Source: Deuterostichococcus epilithicus (taxonomy: Eukaryota > Chlorophyta > Trebouxiophyceae > Prasiolales > Stichococcaceae). From it: 64,000 nt of DNA. The DNA lies in contig JAVTLE010000021.1 in assembly GCA_033439295.1 (NCBI GenBank), positions 1,612,009-1,676,008 of the forward strand, read 5' to 3'. The position numbers and the translations under genes were made by a program. Positions 1 through 11,700 of the stretch are shown piece by piece (the stretch's first letter is position 1; every line of letters starts with the position of its first letter). The notes under the pieces were generated by a model, which made no database searches, was not told the origin of the DNA, and saw nothing but the letters and a program-made list of their open reading frames with translations.

Positions 1-8
1 AGGACTAT

Positions 9-3000
9 TCAACGAGGCTGCCTGTACTCAGACCTCGCATTCTCACCGGAGCATACAGAAGGTGGCGCATGTGCATGGGGTGCCTGGGGTGAGTGCGCTG
101 CTTCACCACAGTTAGGGCAGGCGCAGACACGCGCCTGCAGGCCAGGGTCGGTGCACTCCACCTTGCCGGCCTGGTAGTCGACAGCGACGTCCACACCGTC
201 CACCTGCACACGGTTGGGCAGACAGCGCAGTCGGCGCACAAGCGGACAGAGCGCCCACGCGGCGGCAGCATTCATGTCAACACATCAGATGAGTCGTCCT
301 GTCAGAGAGGAAGGGTGCAGGGCATCGGCCCTCTGCCAGCAGCGACTGACACCACAAACAAACCAGCGACATGCGTGATGTCACCTGCAGTAGGACGAGC
401 TCCTGTTCCCGATCCACATGCGCTTCGCCAAACTGCGCCGACAGCATCGCCGCAATGATGTCCATTTCTGCGAGAAAACAGGCAGCACGGTGTCAAAGCA
501 AGACTGCCACAATGCACTCTTTGCAAGTCTTTCTGAGACGCAGCATCCTCTAGCAAAACATTTTTTGCATGAAACAAAGCGCTTTGGTGAAAGAGGATGT
601 GTTGCAATGACAGCATGCCCTCAGCAGAAGGAGTCCGTGAATTTGCCAGCAGTGTTGCACACCTGCACTGGCGACGCCGGCAATGTCGTCGGCAGCCAGT
701 GCTGTGCGCCGCCGCTTCTCCGCTGATGACAGGATCTGCGGCTCGTCCATCGTCTGCAGACAGAAACACCCAGGGTTTGGCTGAGCTGGAGTTGCACCAC
801 AGCACGGCCAGCAAGGCAGTGTAAGCATGGCCATCAAACGGCGGGGCTGCCTGAGCACCTGGAGCAGGACGGCAATGACGGCGTCTGCCAGCATGTCCGA
901 CATTGCGCCGCCTTCCCACTCCACGACCAGGTGCTGCGCCGTCGCCGCCGCCGCAGCCGCGCACGCACCCGCACCCGCACCCGCCACCGCGCCCGCAGCC
1001 TTGACCGCCGGCTTTGCCGCGCCAGGCTTCACCTTGTCGGGCTTCGCCGTCGTTTCCATGGGGGACTGGGCTGGGGCCGACTGCTCCGCCGTCGATGCCA
1101 GCGTGACGGTCACGACATCGCCGACGCGCAGGCTCTGCGCATCCGCGCCGCTGGTGACGCCTGCCATGTCCGGCCCAGGCAGCCCCGCTGCCTGCAGCCC
1201 CTCGAACACTAGCTCCAGCGCCAACCGCACCTGCCGCCAGTTCGGCAGCACACACGACTAATAAGCAAACAGCAGGGGCCCGCTTACAGCTTGCAACCTG
1301 GAGCTTGCAGCACATCCAGGGGCCGGAGTTGCTGGACACCTTTCCTCCCGGAAAACAGGCATCGAGTGCTGCGGGGAGCTGCAGCAGGATACGCGAGCAC
1401 AAGCAGCTCCACAGCACGGTTTAGAATCTCAGGGCGCACCTCAGAGAATGGGCGGGCGAGCGGCAGCGCCTGGCGCTGCAGGATGCGGCCCGGGTGGAGC
1501 TTGGTGTAGGCTGGGAGGTCACCCGGCGCTAGCAGGGTGTCGCGCCCCCGGGACCGCACCAGTAGCCCTGCCAGCGGCCGCCCTGGTGCCGGCGGCTTGT
1601 CCGCCAGCCGCCCCGCCACCTGACGCACCCATTGCGTCGCTGCTTAGGCGTTGAGCTGACAGCAGTGACTGCAGGGCGGTCCGTCGGGTGACGGCTTGCT
1701 GCATTGCAGACTGCAGCATGCCATGTTGACGGTTGCAGAGGCTGCAGAGGCTGCTGTTCTGTTGGAAGGAAGCGATCAAAGGAAGCGGCGGGACATGGGG
1801 TGCCTCCTTCTGGAGAACCCAGCGGACCACCACTGCATAGCAGCACCCGGAAGCCCCACCTTTGCGAGGCGCTCCGGCTTGTGCAGGATGCGCACGGCCT
1901 GCGTGACGCGCGGCATGTAAAACTGGCGCTCCTGTCCCAACGCCTTTGCCTGTGCGAGGAGTGGCACATAATGCATATGAGGCTTTGTCCTTGCTCTTCA
2001 CAGCAAGAAAATCAAGGATTGCGAGGCTGACCGCCCGGCCGGCGCTGTTCCCGAGGCAGATCCCACACCTGGCAACAGGCAATACGCCTCTACGAAGGTG
2101 GAAAGGCCAAAACGCGATGGGGATGCGCAGGCTCAGCCGCAAGGCAGGGCACCTGCGCGGCGAGCGCGTCCCGCAGCCGCTGCATGTTGGTCGCCTCTCC
2201 ATGCACGAAGACCACGTGCGGCGGCTGCAGCGCGGCGATGAACTCCGAGGTCTGCGGGAAATCTGCGTGCGCCGAGAACGAGATGGCGTCCACTGACATG
2301 CGCAGCGGCACCTGCATGGGAAACCAGTGCAGCGCTCAGCCTAAACCCCCGAGAGCTGGGACGGGCTCGAGTGCACACGCCACTGCAGTGGAAGGACACG
2401 CCATCAAGACAAGCCGGGCACGGCTGTCAGTGCTGCCATGCGTGCATGGTGCACGAGCAGGCGAGCACCAGGTGGGCAGAGCCACCAGTCGAGCGTTGGA
2501 CACTCGAAGGGTCACGGAGACAGGCAGCGCCAGTTGGCAGCGGCCGCCATGGCCGGGGGATCGGCCGCGACGCCGCACCTTGAGGCCGGCCCGCGTGAGC
2601 ACCTCGGCGGGGCTGTCCAGCACCTGGCGTGCCATAGTGCCCGCGACGGCAAAGTCCGCGATGATGAGGCCGTTCCGGGGGTTGTCCGCCCACTGGTCGA
2701 ACAGCTCCCGCGACACACCGCTCTGCGGCAGCTACCAGGCAGACTTTAGGGTTTGCTTTGTAAACGCGGTCAATCGACGATCCGAATGCAGGTGGCTTCG
2801 GAGGTCGTTGGATCCGAGGTGGCCGGCAAACCCCGCCACGTGTACGACGGGGGGCGTTCGACGGACATGACCTGCCTGCTTCGCAGCCAAACAGCATGCC
2901 CAAAAGCCTGCCACTTTGCACTGTAACGCCTCGACCGCCTCCGAAGAGCGCGGCAGGGCGGCAGGCGGCAGCGCGCCTGCAGCATGGAGGGCGTGGCCAT

Positions 3001-5746
3001 GACGACGCAGGGGCCGCTGTCGTCCAGCGAGCCTGCGAGGTGCTGCACGTGCTTGAAGACGAAGGGGTTGGCTGCCTGCATGTCGCACAGGAAGGCGATT
3101 GTGTCGACGGCAGCTCGGACACTGGCAGGAACCGCATGTCTTGGCTCCTGCCTGAACATGCGTCACCTGAGCTCCCTGCGCAGGCGAGCAGGTGCTAGCA
3201 GACGCCAGGATTCGGCGGCAGGGGAGGCATTGGACTTTCTTGCCACGATAGTCCCAAGGGTCATGGACCCATTGAAAGCCCGTCTCTCACCTGGAAGGCG
3301 GCCTTGATGTCGTCGTTCATCATCTCGATGTAGGTCTGGTAGATGGACATCGCGCGGCGCGCGAGGGCGCTCGCCTGGTAGATGGGCACGTCGCGCATGT
3401 CCGCGTGCTTCTGCCAGTACTCCTCCAGTATCAGCAGCAGCTCCTGCCCACATACATGTCCCCAGATGAGAATGCAGGTGCTACGCGGTCGAAATGCGAC
3501 ATGCGCGCTTTCAACGCCGGCAGTGGCTGATGCACGCAGGTGAAATGCATGATATCAATGGCAGCAGCAGCTCCTGCATGGCGGTGGGCGTAATCTCAGG
3601 AAGCTGTCTCAAGTGCAGCAGCACTGGGTGCAGCAGCAATGGGTGCAGCAGCATGTATGCTGGGGATGAACGGACCCAGCAAGCTGGACCACACGCGATC
3701 CAGCAGCAGCGTTCGTCGCTGTAGCGTAGCGATCGTGCAGTAGTTGCCGCAGATGCACGTTGCGGTAGCGACCAGTCGCTGAGCGCGGGCTGCTGAGAGC
3801 GCAGTCGGAAGAGCGTCCAAGGTGCTTTCATCATGACCCTGGAGCAAGTGCGGCAATTGGCTGGCGCGCACCTGGGCGCGGCCGAGGGCGACGACGGGCA
3901 TGAGCACCCGGCCGCCGCGGGAGACGATGCCGCGCACCGTGGCGACCAGGCGCTGCTCCCGCGTCACCCGCTCCTCGTGCCGGTTGACGCCGTAGGTCGC
4001 CTCCACCACCACTGCGGCGCGGCGTGCACAGCATATGAGGGAGGCGGCACGTATTCCTTTTCTATGTAAGAGTTCTGCTGAGAATGTTGGGTCTAGAGTT
4101 GTGGGCCTCACAGAACCAGAATCAGGCTGCCAAGGAGCGCTGCAGCTCCTGTGAAGCGCCCTGCCTTGCCAAAGAGGGCGCAACAAGCACGAGCTACCAG
4201 ATCCGCTGCAGGAGCCCCTCTCTGAGTCACAGGTGAACGACACAGCCAATCTGCCAATGCAAGTGCCACGCCGCACCGATGTCGGGCCGCACATCCGGCA
4301 GGTCCGCGGCAGACAGGTGGCGGTCAGGCAGGCGGCTGTAGTCCCCGGTGTACAGCAGCCGCATGCCCGCAATCTCCACCATGAACATGGCAGCGCCCAG
4401 CACATGCCCCGCCCGGTACGCCGTCACCTGGTGGCGATGCCAGGATCAACGGCGTGAACCTCTGGAAGCGTGGCATGGATGCATGAAATTGCCGCCCCTC
4501 CTGCACCCGTCTGCCTCCTGAACCTGTCTGCCCTGCTTATAGAGGGCGCTGGAGGTGACGATCACGTCCGCAGAGAGGGGTTTTGCACTCGAGGGCAGCG
4601 CACGCACCCGGATGCCATCGAGGTCGACGGTCTGGTGGAAGTCCATGACCTCGGTGCGCTCCAGGGTGGCCTCCAGGTCCTTCTCCGAGTACAGGCCCTC
4701 GTCTGTGGAGCCGCGCGACACCTTGACGAAGTCCCGCAACAGCGTGTGCGTGATCGCCTTGGTCGGGTGCGTCATCAGAATGCGACCCTGCGCACGAGCG
4801 CCCCAATACCATCAGCGAAGTGGTCCCTGCGTTACAATCTCGATCATGCAGCTGAGCCTGCTCGGCTGGACTCCCTTCTGAAAGTGGTAGCCCAGGAGCT
4901 TTGCCTGCAGCAGGGGACAGCCTCCGGGGCGCGCACCGCGCACATCCGTCGCATGGGAACACGGCATCTGCTTTCAGCGCACAGCACCCTGGGTGCTCGG
5001 CGCGCTGCCGCGCGTCACCTTGGACAGGGTTTCAGAGGAAACACCTTGAAGGTGGTCTTGGTCGCGACGTAGGGCACGGCGGCGACGTGGTCCAGGTGAA
5101 AGTGGGTGACCAGCAGCGCGTCCACCTCGTCCATCTCCACCTCGTCAAAGTACGGCAGCGAGGCGGGCCCCGTGAAGCCTGGGTGGATGCCCGCGTCCAG
5201 CATCACCGTCTTGCCCCTGCGCCGCCGTCAATGATGGTTTACGGTGGTCATCCCTTCCGAGTTCTGACGCGCACCTCGAGCACGGCCGAGCGGTACGTGA
5301 CATCGAGGCTCGACGCGGAGGTCTCGCGAGCTGTCTGAGACGAAACGTGGCGCTGCCGGCCGCTGAATGCAGCCGCTCATGCTGCTCGTGACATATCGCT
5401 GCAGCGCCCATGCATCTATGCACAAGTGCAGCTGCAGATGCCAGAGGCAATGCGCAACCTTACCATGTGGCAACTTCTGTTCGTGAACTTTGGCAGTGAT
5501 TGCAGCGCTTGACAAGGGGATGTCTGCTCTTATATCTGCACTCGGCGTGGCTGAGTGCGAAAACATGGTGGTTGGCGATGACATTCCAGCACTCGCATGT
5601 GAAAATTGGCTGTGGGATTCATCTCACATGTACTTGACGACGATGCATGACCGCCCGACCTCCTGGCCCGCACCCAGCGGGATGACTTCCACAGCTGGCG
5701 GCGCTGCGGCAGTCGGCTCATCGGCCTTCCGCTTAACGCCCGCCAT
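9..5746 (-). CDS. CPSF3: CPSF3/CPSF73, pre-mRNA 3'-end processing endonuclease
   Basis: This is the zinc-dependent nuclease of the cleavage and polyadenylation complex, which cuts pre-mRNA before poly(A) addition in the nucleus. Fifteen exons: 5746-5628, 5216-5045, 4787-4608, 4427-4277, 4011-3872, 3443-3291, 3075-2977, 2722-2579, 2311-2153, 1931-1860, 1619-1401, 1230-859, 753-663, 467-385 and 203 to 9 or to about 131. All join in phase, giving about 782 aa if the last exon runs to the TGA at 9-11. The metallo-beta-lactamase signature HFHLDH lies at residues 78-83. Further along are [19 protein letters not shown], the beta-CASP segment NPFVFKH, and ISFSAHAD. The ATG at 5746 gives [11 protein letters not shown], a good N-terminus. 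The intron after 2977 has a GC donor. An Ala-rich insert in exon 12 (about residues 571-622) makes it longer than the usual 680-700 aa. The last few residues may instead be spliced to an exon left of the window. Confidence 0.93.
2975..2976 (-). other. GC splice donor in CPSF3 intron 7
   Basis: The exon ends ATGCTGCAG and the intron begins GCGCGC. The next exon begins SGVSRELF, so Met-Leu-Gln-Ser-Gly aligns without a gap to the family. No GT in the area gives the right phase. Confidence 0.8.
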
Positions 5747-6272
5747 GGGCCCCACGCACGGCTGTCACGATGTTATGTCCAAAGTTTTGCTATTTCAAGT
5801 AGGTGTGGGACATACTCATCCACAGCACGGAACTGGCTCCAGACCGAAACGGGGATTGGATGACTTGGTGGTCGCAGTCTGGTTGCCCTCTACGACGGCG
5901 CTGCAGCTCGCAAAATGTTGACCTCGTCAAATCTTGTTAAAATGCAAACATGGGGAATGATCCTATGGCGCTGCACAGAGGAATGGAAAGGCTTCGACAA
6001 TGCTTGCCACCCTGTGTGGTTATGGAAGGAAATTGCCTGGTACAGCTGGCAGTGTGCACGGTCGGGGTGATCACTATGTTGCACTCTGTGCGACGAAGGC
6101 GCGCCATGCGCTTCCTGAAGACCAAAGTGACCGGTCAGCGGCGGCCCGGCTGCTATATGGTCTGGACGGCAGAGGCATGTCCAGCTGCTTTGCGCGGCCC
6201 GCGGCGACTCGTCCGGGACGCCTGACGGCATGTGCTTTGCCGTGCCGTATTTGCAGGCCTCAATCAAAATAG
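5747..6272. other. Intergenic stretch, SET gene 3' side to CPSF3 5' side
   Basis: This 0.5 kb lies downstream of the SET-domain gene and upstream of CPSF3, both on the minus strand. It must hold the CPSF3 promoter and 5' UTR and the 3' UTR of the SET gene. A 128-codon open frame runs through it on the minus strand, but it lacks recognisable motifs. No RNA gene or repeat was seen. Confidence 0.5.
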
Positions 6273-7979
6273 TCACGCGTTACTGAACGACATGCGGCGC
6301 CCCGGCGGGCGCTTGGTGTCAGCAAATCGGGGCTGCAAGCTGCACTGCCACTGCCGCAGCAGGTGTTACCGCTGCTCCAGCTCCATCCGCAAGGACATGT
6401 ACGTCTCGCCACGCAGCCCCTCGTACACCAGGCAGAAGCGCATAGCGCGCTCGAGCCAGTGCCACTTGTCGCCCGCCTGTGGGTCCACAGCGCACGCGGC
6501 GGCGGCGGCGAAGCTGGCGTAGCAGCGTTGCACCGTGTCCGCGATGCGCTCCTCGTCCAGCAGCTGCAGGATGCGCTCCACTGCGTCGCAGACCAGTGTG
6601 CTTTCAGTGCTGCAATTTGGCGATGGCCGAGTGGGGCATGCATTGGCGGCGTGTGACTTGTCCGGAGTGCTGGCGTCAAGAGGCCGGAGCGCATCGGCAT
6701 CAGCACGTCCACAGCAGAACAGACCTCTCAGGCCAGCACGAATGGTGACAGGAGTACACCAGCAGACTCCCGCAGCATATGCGGTTAAGTCATTCATGTT
6801 CAGCGGCTCTGACAGGCTACAACGCACTTACTGACCTGCGGCGACGGTCGCGCGGCCGCCGGTCTCCAACAGCGATGTTCGCAACAGGTTGTCGACGCTG
6901 CCGCGGCGCTCATCGCTGGCAGCCACTGCTTTGGGGGGAACACTGCAGGCGTCGCATGCGCAGGCGAAGCGGTGGCCGCCCAGCAGCAGCTGCTGGCGGA
7001 CCGCCCTTGGCAGCAGCAGCGCATCGACGCCGATGTATGTGATCGTAACCTCCTCTCCGAGCTGGATGTCGCGGAAGGCGCGGAACTCCTGCAGCGCCCA
7101 GTGAGATACCAGGATGGACACAGGGCTGGATCGCACACCAGATAAGCTTGCTAGTCCTTGGGCAAGACCGGGCTTGTCGCTGCTGGCATGGCCCATCACG
7201 CCTTCAGGTTTAATCCCACGCCCCGTCTCAAGCGGCCGCAGACTGGTGGGCGGATGCACTCTCAACACCATGGCTCCGTATGCGTATGAGCCATAGCATA
7301 GCCGCGGCACTGTCGGCTCACCAGCCGTTCCAGATCGTCGTTCCAGGCGTGGTGGCAGTTCCTGTTGCACGAGTGGCTGGGCCGGCATGCCGTGGCATAC
7401 ACACCCAGGACATCCTGCCCCGCCGGCAGCGCGTTCGTGATGAACGTCCCTAGCTCCCGTGATTGGAACCTGCGCAGCGTGGTGGCAATTGAAGTTGCAC
7501 TTTCGGGTGCACATTCGTCCAAGTGCTGAATGAGGGTGCAGTGCTGGCATCTAACGTGCGCAAGAAGGCTGGAAATGTAAGCACCCTGGCGGCAGAGGCA
7601 CTCACTCCGGGCCATTGTTGGACAGCGTCCAGAACGTGGCCTGATTGGCGGCCGAAAGCGCCTGCAGCGCCGTACAGACGGCCTGGTGCTTCCGCCGCTC
7701 GGTCTGAGGCGTGCGCTCCTCGTCTTCTGCGCCAAAGCCGCAGACCGACAGCAGCGGCGCCTCCGACAGGATGAGCGTGCCCGCCGGTATCAGCTGCACG
7801 GCGATCATGCCCAGGCCCTTGCCTGGGACCTCCTTAACCGTGAACATCTGCCTCGATGCTATGTCATCCGCTGCGGCTGCTGGATGCGCGGTCGACTGTG
7901 CTGCTGCTGCATCTGGATGCCCTCGCGGGCCTGCCTGGCCGGGTTTCCGTGCCGATGACTTCTTGGGACGCTTTCCCAT
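6273..7979 (-). CDS. SET-domain protein, SMYD-like without a MYND finger
   Basis: A likely protein lysine methyltransferase. Exons 7979-7606, 7469-7322, 7088-6836, 6580-6370 and a short last exon, tentatively 6339-6273, give about 350 aa. The N-terminus is basic (MGKRPKKSS), possibly a nuclear signal. The SET domain starts at FTVKEVPGKGLGM. It continues through the substrate and cofactor region with RPSHSCNRN (the NHSC-like motif, here SHSCN) and GEEVTITYIG. A post-SET cysteine cluster CACDAC follows. The C-terminal half (ERILQLLDEERIAD onward) is helical, as in SMYD proteins, but no MYND zinc finger is present. An in-frame ATG at 8021 would add 14 residues. The acceptor of exon 2 could lie further upstream at about 7530, which would add some 20 residues. 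The last exon is the weakest part: an alternative acceptor gives a stop at 6261. The substrate cannot be told from sequence. Confidence 0.75.
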
Positions 7980-8788
7980 GCTGACCCAAGTTGCGATGAT
8001 AGCTTGGACCTCCTGAGGCACTGAATCAAGTGACTTGCAACAGGTGGATTGGTCTGCTCCAAGCGTGTTGCCGGCGGCGCACGTCTCAGAATCTGCTCCG
8101 ATTGCTAGTCAATCGGTTTCGTTGTTTGTCACATGCCATGGCGTCCGGCGAACGATTTGATGTCGCTTGCACTCTGACTCCGTACACGCTGTACAGAATG
8201 TACGGGCAACATCTACGCAAAGTTTCTCTCATTTATTTTCCCCACATACTGATTGAGGCAGTAGCCTCCTCGATTTGTATGCTTACTGTCCCCGCAACTA
8301 AGGAAACGAGAGAAAGATCAAAGTGCGAGCCGGGTGGAGTGCACTCAGGCGGGGTCGGCCAAGCAGCATGCTCACAACAGAAAAGGCACCTGACTCGAGG
8401 GTCAGGCTGACAGGCAGTGTCCCAGGTGCGTTAGACGGTGGCTGCAGAGGTCAGTGTCAACAGGCGAGAGCTATAGCGAAACGTATTGGACAAGGCAGTG
8501 TGCTACGCACCTCGATCTGTGTGCCTCGCATCAATCATCACACAGCATGGTGAAAGCAATATGCTCAATGCAAACTGATTTCAGTAACACTCACACTCAC
8601 ACAACACGGGCCTAGGGAATGTGCGTCGCGTTGTGACAAACTCAGCACAATGCCACGGATCAACTTCATAAGCCAGCCAGCCGCCTTGCTGCGGTAGATC
8701 AAATCATGTTGTAAGCACTACTTGATGATGCCCAAGACGTGTCTAGTCTCAATGCGTCGCCACCCCCACACTCACGCCACTCCCAAAT
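7980..8788. other. Intergenic stretch with SET gene promoter and PAA2 3' UTR
   Basis: About 0.8 kb between the start of the SET gene and the stop codon of the copper ATPase, both on the minus strand. It is less GC-rich than the flanking exons, and no exon with conserved motifs was found on either strand. It should contain the SET gene promoter and the ATPase 3' UTR. Confidence 0.5.
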
Positions 8789-11700
8789 TCACCGGTTCGC
8801 TGCCGCCTGCGGGCCGTTTGCGGGCTCCGCCTCTGCCGGCGCTGCCGCCACAGCTTGGCCCGCGCCTTTCCCGCCGGAGCCTCGCAGCAGCAGGCTATTC
8901 GTGACCACGGCCACAGAGCTGAAGGCCATCATGCCAGCAGCAGCGGTCGGGCTGAGCGACACGTCAAAGGCCGGCAGCAGCGCGCCGGCCGCCAGCGGGA
9001 TGCCCACAAGGTTGTAGACCAGTGCCCACACCAGGTTCTGCCGGATCTTGCACAGCGTCGCCTTGCCCAGGTCCAGCGCCTGAGAAGGTCAAAGGCTCTC
9101 GTTCATGCCCTTCGTTATGCATATTTGCGTGAAGTGCAGCCTGTTATATATATATGGGAAATGCAGCCCGTTTACCCTGCTCTATAGGCTCAAGTGGCCC
9201 CAATAAGATATCATGGCGCCAGCTGCAACAACTCACGCCCCCCGCCCTCCCCCCCGCGCCTTGCACGTCCTGCTACAGCAATAGGATGCTATCCGGCATG
9301 CTGTCTGGCGTGCTGCAGAGCCCTCGCCGGGTCCAAGGCGCTCACCTCGAGCAGCTGGCCGAGACGGTTGCCCATGAGCACGATGGAGGCGGCCTGCGCC
9401 GCGGCGTCCATGCCGCCGCTGAGTGCGATGCCCACGTCCGCGGCTGCGAGCGCTGGCGCGTCGTTCACGCCGTCGCCGACAACCGCCACTGTGCGGCCCT
9501 CTGCCCGCAGCCGGCGCACGATGTCCACCTTGCCCTCTGGCCGCATGCCGCCCATCGCCGCCGTCTCCTGTGGTGTCGGGCGGCGGCGGGTGTCGCAATG
9601 CCCCGGTGATGTGGATGCAGTTTCTCGAGTTGTGCAGGTGGGACAGAGGCTGCTGGTCTGCTGGGCTGCGCGTCTTCCGCATGCTGCCGACGCTGTCCAT
9701 CATGTGACTGACAGACTGGCAACCTTCACTGCGAGCTTTGCAGCGTTTCAGAGGTCCCCATCGCCAGCTCTGCGCTGCTGGCTGTCCTGTCAGCATCTTG
9801 CTTTGCATTTACACAAAACAGGCTGCAGGCCCATGCAAAACTCAGCAGCCGCACCGGGATGCCAGCCTCACGAGCGCAGGCGGCGACGGCGGCGGGGCTG
9901 TCACCCGACACCAGGAGGACCTGTGCGCCGCGCGATTGCAGCTCCCGCACCACTGAGATTGCATCTGGCCTGCGAGACAGAGAGCAGGAAGATATTCCGA
10001 GTGGGGCTGGCCAGATGACAGGCTTTCAGCCGCTACAGGTTTGGGCTTGGCCACACGCCTCAGCAGTGCCTGTGGCCGCAACAAGCTTGCAAGAGTAACG
10101 ACATTATCACCGGACATCTGACTTCGCAAACGGTAGACACATGCGATGCAGTCGATAGCCCAGTGTGCACTGCATCAACACCTGAGGCTGTCCCTGAAGG
10201 CGAGGCTGCCGATGACACCGCGCCCCTCCATGCCCACGTACACCACCGTAGCTGGCGACGCCGCGTGCCTGTCATCTGCCGCCGCGCCCGAGCCTGCTGC
10301 CGCTGCTGCGGGGCCAATGGCGGCCTCGACCCACTCCCGCCGCCCCACCGCGACCCGCACCCCGTCGATGCTGCCGCGCACACCCTCGCCCGCCTCCGTG
10401 TGTGCATCCTGCAGCGGCGGCACTGCCAGGCCTGCGGCAGGCAGCCGTGCAGCTGTCGCAGCCATTGGCAGGCAAACAAAAGTAGACAAAGGCAGCGCTG
10501 CTTGGAGCATGTGACCTGCTGACCTGATGTCCTGGCGGCACTGTATGGACTGACCGAGATGAGACGGAGCAGCATTGCAGGGTCGAGGTGGCATCGCTTG
10601 TGGTGATGGACCAGACCGAAAAGGGGCGGCGCACCTCGCCGCTCGGCCGCCGTCAGCACCGCCTCCGCCACTGGATGGCGGGTGCTGCCCTCCACTGCCG
10701 CCGCGGTGGACAGCAGCTCTGCCTCGCTGGTGCTGCCTGCACGAAGACATCCGGGACACAGCTCGCGCGATGCCATTCCCAAGCCGATCGAGACAAGCTG
10801 GGCATTGCCTGCTGCTAGCAGGCCTGTGGAAGTGTGTGCTCAAGGTCCAGCGTGGCACAGAGCTTTCCTCGCTGCTGCTCTTCTTGTGAGCACAGTGTGG
10901 ACGGTCAAACAGACCCGGCATCGAGCTCACCGTACGGCACAGCGCTGGTGAGCTGCGGCTTGCCGTGTGTCAGCGTGCCCGTCTTATCCAGCACCACCGC
11001 GTCCACCGCCGCCGCTGCCTCCAGGACATCACCGCCGCGCAGCAGCAGGCCCCGACGGGCGCCTGCCGCCGAGGCCACCAGCACCTGCGGCGAGCCGCGG
11101 GCACGCTTGGTGACGAATTTCGGTTGTAGATGAGCGTGCAGGACTGACACTGCGGGGGAGTACCAAGTATGAATTGGGGACCTCAGTTTGTTGGCAGTCG
11201 TCACCCCGTCTGGCAGTGACATTGCAGGCGTGGCAAGCATGGCAGGCATCCCCCATTCAGCGCGTGACCGCGCTCACCGCGGTTGGCGTGGCGAGGCCCA
11301 GGGCGCAGGGGCAGGCAACCACGAGGACGTCCACTGCCAGCCGCACTGCCAACGGCAGTGCGCCGCCCGCTGCAGCGTCCACCACATCCGGGAACACCTG
11401 GGCACCTGCAGCGCGGCAATGGCAGACGTCCACTCACAAGCGACCAAGCACACAATGAGCTCGCAGCAAGCTGCGGACCACCAACAAGCGGCAGGAAACA
11501 TTGAGCGGCTGGACACACTAAGCTTGGAGAAATGGGTCTTGGTATTTGTTCTCACCTGGGTGGTGGCAGAAGACATGCAGGCTATTTCGAGTGGGTACCC
11601 ACTTGAAAGGCCAGCTCCCAAACGGAGGACTGCTGCAGCGGGGGGGTGTGGCGCAGCTCACCCGCCAGGTACCAGAAGCCAAAGGTGGTGGCGGAGGCCG

